Assembly (NCBI GenBank): GCA_964432945.1
Contig: CAYSPO010000012.1
Coordinates: forward strand, 1-31,650
From: CAYSPO01 sp964432945
Lineage (GTDB): Bacteria; Bacillota; Clostridia; Tissierellales; Peptoniphilaceae
Reading direction: 5' to 3'
DNA length: 31,650 nt
This document shows positions 7,760 to 14,720 of this stretch, piece after piece. Made by a program: the position numbers and the translations under genes. The notes beneath the pieces are model-generated. The model was not told where the DNA came from. It made no database searches and worked only from the letters and a program-made list of their open reading frames with translations. Numbering within the stretch: position 1 is the stretch's first letter; every line of letters starts with the position of its first letter.

Positions 7760-8815
7760 CTATTTAATACTTATTCTTCCATTAACTGTAGATACTTTTA
7801 TTTCCAATTTATTATCAGATTCAGTTTTGTAGTTTTCTGTCTCTGCAATTGTTGTATTACCTTTTTTATTTATATTTTTGAATTTACCTAGTAAATCATC
7901 GCTATCGTTTCTTCTTCTACCTTTTATCTCAGCTCTAATAGGTCTAGAGAAATCTCCTATATCTATTCCAATACTTCCATTTACGGTTTGAAGATCAATA
8001 GTTGATAATTCTTTATTGAAGTCTTTAAATTTAACACTTCCATTGACAGTTCTAGCAAAAACATCTCTAATAGATAAATCAGATGCTTGAATAGCACCAT
8101 TGGTTGTATTTAATGAAATTCTCTCACCTTTTATGTCATTTAATTGTAAGGATCCTTGAGTTGTTTCAAAACTTGCAAATTCTGCAGAAGAAGAATTACA
8201 TTCTACTGCACCATTAATATTTTCAATTGTTAATCTATCAGACTCAATAAAATTCACTTCAATAGAACCACTTGTATTTTTTATGATGAAATCTTCGAAT
8301 TTTACTCTTGGAACAGCAATAGAAAAATTAACATTAAATCTTTCAGCTTTTTTTGTATCTTTTATTCCAATATAATAATAGTCATCTTTATTTTCAGCAA
8401 CAATAAATTCATTATTATCATCAAAATATTTACTATTATAAGTTATAGCAGCTCTGGTTTCTATATAGTCATTATCCCAAGAATATACATGTATTCTTCC
8501 ACTTAAGTTCTCAATTAAAATATTAGAAGCTTCTGCAATAGTATCAGATTTATATATTTTTTCGGTTTTACTTTTATATTGGCCTAAATCAATATTTAAA
8601 TCACTAACATCAATACTAGATAGTGCGTCTCCAGTTTTTCTTAAAGCCTTATTAACTCCTATAAAAACCTTATTTGCAAAGTTTTTAGCTGATTCTTCTA
8701 AATCATCTTCTAAGTCACGGTCTTTGCCGATTGCATCTAATAATTTAATTGCTTCATCTTCATCAATTTTTCCTTCTTTTAGCATATTCAAAATCATTCT
8801 TTTTTCTTCGCTCAT
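7760..8815 (-). CDS. DUF4097 family protein (LiaG/YvlB-like) with repeated NG turns
   Basis: The 351-residue product has an N-terminal helical module (about residues 4-30, LKEGKIDEDEAIKLLDAIG) and a central linker. A C-terminal DUF4097 domain follows, built from repeated strands with turns of the form TxNGxI: NINGAVE, TTQGSLQ, TTNGAIQ, TVNGSVK, TVNGSIG and TVNGRIS. Such repeats suggest a beta-helix or beta-prism. No signal peptide or membrane segment is seen. I chose ATG at 8815, nine codons into the longest frame, because AAGGAGG (8827-8821) sits correctly before it and overlaps the stop of the upstream gene. The upstream gene encodes a DUF2089 protein, a common pairing. Members are often linked to envelope-stress loci in Bacilli, but the biochemical role is unknown. 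Confidence 0.82.
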   Translation of the reverse strand: MSEEKRMILNMLKEGKIDEDEAIKLLDAIGKDRDLEDDLEESAKNFANKVFIGVNKALRKTGDALSSIDVSDLNIDLGQYKSKTEKIYKSDTIAEASNILIENLSGRIHVYSWDNDYIETRAAITYNSKYFDDNNEFIVAENKDDYYYIGIKDTKKAERFNVNFSIAVPRVKFEDFIIKNTSGSIEVNFIESDRLTIENINGAVECNSSSAEFASFETTQGSLQLNDIKGERISLNTTNGAIQASDLSIRDVFARTVNGSVKFKDFNKELSTIDLQTVNGSIGIDIGDFSRPIRAEIKGRRRNDSDDLLGKFKNINKKGNTTIAETENYKTESDNKLEIKVSTVNGRISIK

Positions 8816-8825
8816 AATAACCTCC

Positions 8826-9191
8826 TTAGTAGTTAAGTTCATCTAGTAATTTGGTAGCTTCACTAGAAGTGATTTCTCCTTCATTCAATAGATTGAGAAT
8901 TTCTAATCTTGAGTCGTACTTTTCGACTCTATGACCTAGTGCAAAAATTACATTATCTAGTTTATTCCTCACAGTAGGGTATGAAATATTAAGTTCTTTT
9001 TCTATTTCTTTAATAGATCCTCTTTTCATTACAAATATTTCTATAAAATCTTTTTGCTCATCTGTTAGGCTTGCAAATTTATCGGTTTTGAAGTCTCCTT
9101 CAATTTTTGTTTTACATTTTTTGCACTCATATCTTGTAATAGTAAGTTCATGGTTACAAACAGGACAAGAATTTAAGTTTTGATTAGCCAT
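8826..9191 (-). CDS. DUF2089 family zinc-ribbon/HTH protein, probable regulator
   Basis: The 121-residue protein starts with a zinc ribbon (cysteines 9, 12, 23 and 26). It continues with a helix-turn-helix-like region (about 40-90; KEIEKELNISYPTVRNKLD resembles a sigma-70 region 4 or response-regulator recognition helix). It ends with LLNEGEITSSEATKLLDEL (about 99-117). The architecture matches DUF2089, suspected to be DNA-binding. It is followed after 10 bases by the DUF4097 gene, with the ribosome site of that gene covering this stop codon, so the two are co-transcribed. The ATG at 9191 has AGAGGTGA upstream. The C-terminal tail closely resembles the N-terminus of its partner. Regulatory role is inferred from the fold. 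Confidence 0.82.
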   Translation of the reverse strand: MANQNLNSCPVCNHELTITRYECKKCKTKIEGDFKTDKFASLTDEQKDFIEIFVMKRGSIKEIEKELNISYPTVRNKLDNVIFALGHRVEKYDSRLEILNLLNEGEITSSEATKLLDELNY

Positions 9192-9340
9192 ATATTCACC
9201 TCTTAATCATATGATAACATAAATTAATATAAAATCAAGAAAAACTTAATAAAATCAATGTCAATATAAATAAAGTTAATATAATGTTATTAATTACTTA
9301 AATAAATAATAGATTTATAAATATAAATGAGCAATAAAAA

Positions 9341-9361
9341 AGCTGGCCATAGGCCAGCTTA
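9341..9361 (-). terminator. intrinsic terminator of the 9371-9877 gene
   Basis: AAGCTGGCC (9341-9349) and GGCCAGCTT (9353-9361) form a nine-pair GC-rich stem with a three-base loop. On the minus strand it is followed by six T. It begins only ten bases beyond the stop codon. Confidence 0.92.
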
Positions 9362-9370
9362 GATTTAAAT

Positions 9371-9877
9371 TTAGTCGAATACTCTAGGAGTTTCTTCTTT
9401 TTTAACTTTTCCTTTTTCATCATAAAAATGTCTATTTATATTAATTACAAAAGGCACACCATCAATTTTTCTAGCTTCAAGTAAAGTAACAACTTTAGAT
9501 CCGTCACCTGTTTTCTTGTAAGCGTCTTTCATAACTTTCATAATTGAGTATGGGTGTTCAGGTTCTTTTAAAGTAACAACTGCTGAATTTTCTTTTGATA
9601 AAGCTTCAGTAATAATATCTGAGAAAGCTTCAGTGTCAAGACCTGGAATTAAGTAATATTCTGCGTCTGTTTCAAGAGATGATTCATCTTTAACTTGAAC
9701 TGATTCGTATTGTCCTTTAGCAATAGCCATAAGTGCAGCCATGAAAGGTCTTCCACCAGCTGATCTGTGTCCTGAAATAACTAGTGATTCATGGTTATCG
9801 ATAGCAGTTTGAATATATTCAGCCTGCTCTTCTGTGATATAGCCTGAATCAACATTTCTTTGTAACATTGCGTGCAT
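9371..9877 (-). CDS. small orphan protein resembling a degenerate CpaF/GspE-type secretion ATPase domain
   Basis: The 168-residue protein follows, by eye, the order of a type II/IV secretion ATPase core. A lead-in (GYITEEQAEYIQTAIDNHE, 12-30) resembles the helix before the P-loop. LVISGHRSAGGRPFMAAL (32-49) sits where SGGTGSGKTTFLNAL is expected. ESVQVKDESSLE (58-69) mirrors the VTIEDTAEL strand, and IDGVPFVININRHF (138-151) mirrors the C-terminal strand. The P-loop lysine and threonine are replaced by Gly42 and Arg43, so ATP hydrolysis is not expected. No other pilus or secretion genes are nearby. It is a single-gene unit with a strong AAGGAGG site before ATG 9877, a promoter and a GC-rich terminator, suggesting good expression. 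The family link is my inference; it may simply be an unnamed conserved protein. Confidence 0.7.
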   Translation of the reverse strand: MHAMLQRNVDSGYITEEQAEYIQTAIDNHESLVISGHRSAGGRPFMAALMAIAKGQYESVQVKDESSLETDAEYYLIPGLDTEAFSDIITEALSKENSAVVTLKEPEHPYSIMKVMKDAYKKTGDGSKVVTLLEARKIDGVPFVININRHFYDEKGKVKKEETPRVFD

Positions 9878-9926
9878 AAAATGCCTCCTTATTAATTTTA
9901 GATATTTAAATTTATAATTTTGAAAT

Positions 9927-9947
9927 AAAGGCTCAAATCAAGCCTTT
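9927..9947 (-). promoter_or_regulatory. 5'-terminal stem-loop of the 9371-9877 transcript
   Basis: AAAGGCT (9927-9933) pairs with AGCCTTT (9941-9947) around a seven-base loop. The predicted transcription start lies near 9947, so this hairpin would form the very 5' end of a leader of about 70 bases. Such terminal stems can protect messages from decay in Gram-positive bacteria; that role is inferred. Confidence 0.45.
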
Positions 9948-9953
9948 TCATAT

Positions 9954-9982
9954 ATTATACTATATATATAAGGATATTTCCA
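9954..9982 (-). promoter_or_regulatory. promoter of the 9371-9877 gene
   Basis: On the minus strand TGGAAA (9982-9977) and a perfect TATAAT (9959-9954) are spaced by 17 bases. The start would be near 9947. Confidence 0.5.
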
Positions 9983-10034
9983 GTTAAAAGAAATTTATAT
10001 AGTATCTAATTACTGTTATAAAGTTAAGTATTCA

Positions 10035-10043
10035 TGCTATAAT
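10035..10043 (+). promoter_or_regulatory. extended -10 promoter of pepP
   Basis: TGCTATAAT is a perfect extended -10 element; no good -35 is present, which is normal for this class. The start would be near 10050, a short leader before ATG 10070, just before the AGGAGAG ribosome site. Confidence 0.5.
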
Positions 10044-10069
10044 AATGTTATTAAGATTAGGAGAGAGAT

Positions 10070-11842
10070 ATGATAAATAAAAGATTAAAAAAATTAAGAG
10101 ACTTAATGATTAAAAGAGATATCGATGCTTATATTATACCAACATCTGATCCTCATCAATCGGAATATATCGCAGACTTTTATAAAACAAGGGAATATAT
10201 TTCTGGTTTTACAGGATCTGCAGGAACAGCTGTTGTTACAATGGATAAGGCCATCTTATGGACAGATGGAAGATATTTTGTGCAAGCAGAACAAGAACTT
10301 AAATATAGCGAATTCGAACTTTATAAAATGGGTAATTCAGACTTCCCTAATATAAATGAATTTCTTGTGAAAAATGTAAAGGCCAATGGTAAGATTGGTT
10401 TTTGCGGAGATACTTTTTCTTATCAAAGCTATAGAGATATTTTAAAATCTACTGGTACTAGGCTACTTATTACTACTGTAGATTTTATAGGAGATATTTG
10501 GGAAGATAGACCAAGCTTACCATCAGATAAAGTATTCGTGCACGAACAAGAATATTCTGGAACTACACCAAAAGAAAGAATTGAAAAGCTAAGAAAAGAT
10601 ATGAAGAAAAATGGGATAGATTATTATCTTGTTTCAGCTGTTGATGAAGTTTGCTATTTATATTCCATAAGAGGCAACGATGTAGAATGTAATCCAGTCG
10701 CTTTAGCTTATGGACTTGTAAGCCAAAAGGATGCAATTATATATATAGATGAAAATAAAGTTGACGAAGAAGTACAAAAGCATTTTAAGGACAATTCTAT
10801 TTCTATAAAAGCTTATAATGATATTAGCAAAGACTTAAGTAATATCGAAGGGAAAAATACTATTTTCTTTGATCCAAGAACAGTAAATATTTCTTTAATA
10901 AATAATATTAAATCAAATGTAACCGCCATAAAAGAAGCATCAATTGTTGAGCAGCACAAGGCAATAAAAAATGATGTTGAGATAAAAAATCAAAAGAATG
11001 CTTATATTAAAGATGGGGTTGCTTTAGTAAAATACTTCTCTTGGTTAGAAACTGGAGTACCAACAGGAGTTGTAACAGAAGTTCTAGCTTCAAATAAACT
11101 ATTGAATTTAAGGCAAGAACAAGAGTTATTTATAGAAGATAGTTTCGAAACAATTTCTGCTTATGGAGCTAACGCTGCTATGCCTCATTATAGTCCAGGA
11201 CTAAAAGGAGAAGTCTTAAAACCAAAAGGCCTATATTTATGTGATAGTGGAGGTCAGTATTTAGATGGAACTACAGATATAACTAGAACTATAGCCTTAG
11301 GTGAATTAACAGACGACGAAAAATATCACTATACAATGGTTTTAAAATCTCATATTGCCTTAGCTAGTGCATACTTCAAAGAAGGTACTACTGGATATTA
11401 TCTTGATGCTTTTGCTAAATATCCTTTATTAAAAGAAAAATTAGACTTTAATCATGGAACAGGTCATGGAGTAGGATATTTCTTAAATGTTCACGAAGGG
11501 CCTCAAAGCATATCTGGAAGATATAAGCCAGTAACAATGAAACCAGGTATGGTAACTTCAATTGAGCCAGGCCTATATATAGAAGGAAGCCATGGAATTA
11601 GAATTGAAAATATCGCTGTTGTAGTAGAAGCTGGAGAAAATGAATTTGGGAAATTCCTTGGATTTGAAGTTCTTTCTTATGTGCCAATTGATACAAGGCC
11701 AGTAGATTTAACTTTATTGATTGAAGATGAAATTAAATGGCTAAATGATTATAATAAAGCTTGCTATGATAAATTAAACCTTTACTTAGATGGTGAAGAA
11801 CTTGATTATCTAAAGAAAGTTACAGAGGGTGTGTCAAAATAA
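10070..11842 (+). CDS. pepP: Xaa-Pro aminopeptidase, M24B family
   Basis: This cytoplasmic dinuclear metalloenzyme removes N-terminal residues preceding proline, helping peptide catabolism. At 590 residues it has the long, three-domain form: two creatinase-like N-terminal domains (about 1-135 and 160-300), a pita-bread catalytic domain (about 305-520) and a C-terminal extension. The metal ligands are all visible: Asp392 (CDSGGQ), Asp403 (TTDITRT), His466 (HGTGHGVG), Glu499 (IEPGLY) and Glu513 (RIEN). The ATG has AGGAGAG at 10059-10064 and an extended -10 at 10035-10043. uvrC begins at the next base after the stop, so pepP probably heads the pepP-uvrC-hprK transcript. The 590-residue form resembles the eukaryotic XPNPEP1-like branch more than the roughly 440-residue E. 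coli enzyme. Confidence 0.93.
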   Translation: MINKRLKKLRDLMIKRDIDAYIIPTSDPHQSEYIADFYKTREYISGFTGSAGTAVVTMDKAILWTDGRYFVQAEQELKYSEFELYKMGNSDFPNINEFLVKNVKANGKIGFCGDTFSYQSYRDILKSTGTRLLITTVDFIGDIWEDRPSLPSDKVFVHEQEYSGTTPKERIEKLRKDMKKNGIDYYLVSAVDEVCYLYSIRGNDVECNPVALAYGLVSQKDAIIYIDENKVDEEVQKHFKDNSISIKAYNDISKDLSNIEGKNTIFFDPRTVNISLINNIKSNVTAIKEASIVEQHKAIKNDVEIKNQKNAYIKDGVALVKYFSWLETGVPTGVVTEVLASNKLLNLRQEQELFIEDSFETISAYGANAAMPHYSPGLKGEVLKPKGLYLCDSGGQYLDGTTDITRTIALGELTDDEKYHYTMVLKSHIALASAYFKEGTTGYYLDAFAKYPLLKEKLDFNHGTGHGVGYFLNVHEGPQSISGRYKPVTMKPGMVTSIEPGLYIEGSHGIRIENIAVVVEAGENEFGKFLGFEVLSYVPIDTRPVDLTLLIEDEIKWLNDYNKACYDKLNLYLDGEELDYLKKVTEGVSK

Positions 11843-13687
11843 ATGTTTGTAATTGAGGAAGAATTAAACAAACTTCCCAAAAAACCTGGTGTTTACCAGA
11901 TGAAAGATAAGGATGGGGAAGTAATCTATGTTGGAAAGGCAAAAAACCTTTACAACAGAGTCAGATCTTATTTTAGGAAAGATTCTCAAAAAGATCCTAA
12001 AGTTAAGGCAATGGTTAAAAGAATTGTCTCATTTGAATATATTATTGTAGGAAATGAAGTTGAAGCTCTTATTTTAGAGTCTAATTTTATAAAAGAAAAA
12101 AAGCCACATTATAATATTTTATTAAGAGATGATAAATCCTATCCTTATATTCAAATTACTAACGAAAAATATCCAAGAGTGAGAAAAATAAGAACGGTAA
12201 AAAAGGATGGGTCTGAATATTTTGGACCCTTTCCTAATGCAGTGGCAGTTAATGATACAATAGAACTTATTCACGATTTATTTAAAATAAGAAACTGTAA
12301 TTTAAATTTTGATAAAGGTCAAAGTTTAGATAGACCTTGTCTTAATTATTATATCGATAGATGCCCTGCTCCTTGCGTAGGAAAAGCTGATGAAGCTGAA
12401 TATCTAAAAGATATAGACTCTATTAAGAGATTTTTGAAAGGAGATACCAAAGATTTAACCGATTATCTCCAAAAGCAAATGCTAGAGAATTCTAAAAAAT
12501 TAAATTTTGAATTAGCTGCTAGATATAGAGACTATATTCAGCAAATAGAAATCATTATGCAAAAACAAAGAATATCAAAAGCTGGCGAAGATGATATTGA
12601 CTTGATTTCTTATGCTAGAGGCGATAGAAATGTAAGTATTCAAATGTTTTTCGTAAGGTCAGGAAAGATTATTGATACTGAAAACTTTATTATGAAAGAC
12701 GATTTCAAAGAAGATGATTCTCTCGTTATTGCATCATTTATGAAACAATTCTATCTCAATGCTTCGTATATTCCAAAAGAAATCCTTGTAGAAAAAGAAC
12801 CTAATGATAAAGAGGCTATAGTTGGGTTTTTATCTAAAAGAAAGTGCTCAAAAGTTATTGTGAGAAAACCTTTAAAAGGTGATAAATATGAGATGATGAA
12901 AATGGTTAGAAAAAATGCTATTGATGCTCTATACAAGTACGAAGAAAGAAAGCAAAGAACTGAAAGAAAACTGCCACTTGGTTTAGAACTTTTAATGAAA
13001 ACTATAAATTTAGATTCAGCTAGAAGAATAGAAGCTTATGATATCTCCAATATATCCGGTGTTCAATCGGTGGGTTCTATGGTTGTTTTCACAAATGGTA
13101 TTAAAGATACAAGAGAATATAGAAAATTTAAGATTAAAACTATAGATGGCGCAGATGATTATGGTAGCCTTAGAGAAGTTTTAACAAGAAGAATAGCTAG
13201 AGGAATAAAAGAATCACAATACACTGATGCTGCAGGCTTTGGCGCTAAACCAGACCTTATAATAATGGATGGTGGAAAAGGACAGGTAAATGTAGCTAAA
13301 GAGGTTTTGAAAGAATTTGATTTAGATATTAAAGTTATAGGTTTAGTTAAAGATGACAAACATAGAACAAGGGGAATAATTTACAATGATGAAGAAATTA
13401 TATTAGACTTTTCATCCCCTACCTATAAATTTATTTATGCTATTCAAGAAGAAGCACATAGGTTTGCTATTGAATACCATAGAAAACTTAGGCAAAGAAA
13501 TCAAACTAACTCTATCCTTGACCAAATTCCAGGAATAGGTAAAGTAAGAAGAAGGGAACTTTTGCGTCACTTTAAAAGTGTAAATAATATTAAAAAGGCT
13601 AGCAAAGAAGAACTAGCAGAAGTTCCACAAATTAGCCTTGAAATTGCTGAAAATATAATTGAATTCTTTAGACAAAGGGGAGAATAA
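11843..13687 (+). CDS. uvrC: excinuclease ABC subunit C
   Basis: UvrC makes both incisions around bulky DNA damage in nucleotide excision repair after UvrA/UvrB loading. The 614-residue protein has the GIY-YIG nuclease domain (PGVYQMKDKDGEVIYVGKAK, 15-34; Tyr29, Lys32 and Arg39 conserved; catalytic Glu in LILESN near 79). The UVR helical hairpin that binds UvrB follows (LNFELAARYRDYIQQIE, around 220). Next comes the RNase H-like nuclease domain (around 395-540, starting RRIEAYDIS) and C-terminal helix-hairpin-helix repeats (IPGIGKVRRRELL). Length is normal. ATG directly follows the pepP TAA; GAGGGTG lies about a dozen bases upstream inside pepP. hprK starts four bases after the stop, the order found widely in Gram-positive genomes. 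Confidence 0.96.
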   Translation: MFVIEEELNKLPKKPGVYQMKDKDGEVIYVGKAKNLYNRVRSYFRKDSQKDPKVKAMVKRIVSFEYIIVGNEVEALILESNFIKEKKPHYNILLRDDKSYPYIQITNEKYPRVRKIRTVKKDGSEYFGPFPNAVAVNDTIELIHDLFKIRNCNLNFDKGQSLDRPCLNYYIDRCPAPCVGKADEAEYLKDIDSIKRFLKGDTKDLTDYLQKQMLENSKKLNFELAARYRDYIQQIEIIMQKQRISKAGEDDIDLISYARGDRNVSIQMFFVRSGKIIDTENFIMKDDFKEDDSLVIASFMKQFYLNASYIPKEILVEKEPNDKEAIVGFLSKRKCSKVIVRKPLKGDKYEMMKMVRKNAIDALYKYEERKQRTERKLPLGLELLMKTINLDSARRIEAYDISNISGVQSVGSMVVFTNGIKDTREYRKFKIKTIDGADDYGSLREVLTRRIARGIKESQYTDAAGFGAKPDLIIMDGGKGQVNVAKEVLKEFDLDIKVIGLVKDDKHRTRGIIYNDEEIILDFSSPTYKFIYAIQEEAHRFAIEYHRKLRQRNQTNSILDQIPGIGKVRRRELLRHFKSVNNIKKASKEELAEVPQISLEIAENIIEFFRQRGE

Positions 13688-13691
13688 ATTA

Positions 13692-14618
13692 GTGAAAAGT
13701 ATTACATTACCAATGTTTGCTGAAGAATTAGAGCTTGAAGTTGTTATAGAAAGCTCAGATTTTGATGTAAAAACTATTACAAATAAAGAAGTAAATAGGC
13801 CAGGGCTTCAATTAACTGGTTATCTTGATGGTTTTCCTTATAAGAGTCTTCAGTTAATTGGTCAAGTTGAATATGAATATTTTATGGGAATGGATAAAGA
13901 AACGCTTTACGAAAGATTTAGAGCCATTTTATCTTATCCTATACCAGCAATTATATTTACTCATGATAAGGATATTGATGATCGAATACTAGATATGGCT
14001 AGATATTTCAATAAAACTGTTATGAGGTCAGAATTATCTGCTACAAAACTTATCTCAAATATTTCAGATGTTCTGGACTATTATTTAGCTGAAGAAATTA
14101 CTATCCATGCCGATTTATTGGAAGTTTATGGTATGGGGGTATTAATTACAGGAGATAGTTCGGTTGGTAAATCTGAAACAGCTTTAGACCTTGTTACTAG
14201 AGGGCATAGGCTTGTTGCAGACGATGTTGTGGATATTATTAAATTAGATAATGACTTAGAGGGAAGTTCTCCTGAGAACATAAGACATTTTCTAGAGATT
14301 AGAGGAATCGGTATATTAGATATAGAACGATTATATGGTGCTGGATCTGTTAAGACATCTACAAATATAGATTTAGAAATTCATCTAGAGCATTGGGATG
14401 AATTTAAAGAATATGACAGACTAGGCCTTGATGAAGAAATGACAGAAATACTCGGTATAAAAGTCCCGATTTTAAATGTACCTGTTAAACCAGGTAGAAA
14501 CGTTGCTATGATCTTAGAAGTTGCAGTTAGAAACTTTAGACAAAAGGAATTAGGATACAATGCAGCAGAAGAATTAAATAGAAGACTTATAGAAGAAATG
14601 ATGAATAAGAAAGATTAA
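13692..14618 (+). CDS. hprK: HPr kinase/phosphorylase
   Basis: This bifunctional enzyme phosphorylates and dephosphorylates HPr at Ser46, switching carbon catabolite repression and PTS uptake. The 308-residue length matches Bacillus HprK/P (about 310). Seen in order: an N-terminal domain, His139 (IHADLLEVYG), Walker A GDSSVGKS (154-161), the Asp177-Asp178 pair, and the family signature LEIRGIGILDIERLYG (201-216). I chose GTG at 13692, preceded by GGGGAG at 13677-13682. A longer frame from TTG at 13659 would overlap uvrC and has no ribosome site. It is likely the last gene of the pepP-uvrC-hprK group; nifJ downstream has its own promoter. HPr and CcpA themselves are outside the window. Confidence 0.95.
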   Translation: MKSITLPMFAEELELEVVIESSDFDVKTITNKEVNRPGLQLTGYLDGFPYKSLQLIGQVEYEYFMGMDKETLYERFRAILSYPIPAIIFTHDKDIDDRILDMARYFNKTVMRSELSATKLISNISDVLDYYLAEEITIHADLLEVYGMGVLITGDSSVGKSETALDLVTRGHRLVADDVVDIIKLDNDLEGSSPENIRHFLEIRGIGILDIERLYGAGSVKTSTNIDLEIHLEHWDEFKEYDRLGLDEEMTEILGIKVPILNVPVKPGRNVAMILEVAVRNFRQKELGYNAAEELNRRLIEEMMNKKD

Positions 14619-14619
14619 A

Positions 14620-14630
14620 GCAAACGTTTT
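14620..14630 (+). promoter_or_regulatory. cre-like palindrome upstream of nifJ (tentative)
   Basis: GCAAACGTTTT contains the eight-base palindrome AAACGTTT (14622-14629), the core seen in many CcpA sites. It lies six bases upstream of the -35 of the nifJ promoter, a position more compatible with activation than with roadblock repression. The flanks match the cre consensus only partly, so this is a suggestion. Confidence 0.3.
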
Positions 14631-14635
14631 ATGAG

Positions 14636-14665
14636 TTGACAAAGCATTATACTAAAGGATAAAAT
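14636..14665 (+). promoter_or_regulatory. promoter of nifJ
   Basis: A perfect TTGACA (14636-14641) is followed after 18 bases by TAAAAT (14660-14665). Transcription starting near 14672 would give a leader of about 50 bases and make nifJ independent of hprK. Confidence 0.6.
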
Positions 14666-14720
14666 AATATCATATTTAAAATTAATTTAGAAATTTACAA
14701 TAGAAGGGATTGAAAAACGA

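Noticed and set aside
9192..9340. TTGACA on the minus strand upstream of the DUF2089 gene
   Set aside because: No acceptable -10 lies 16-18 bases downstream of it, so I did not list it as a promoter.
13659..13691. Longer hprK frame beginning at TTG 13659
   Set aside because: It lacks a ribosome site and overlaps uvrC by 29 bases; GTG 13692 has GGGGAG and gives the standard family length.
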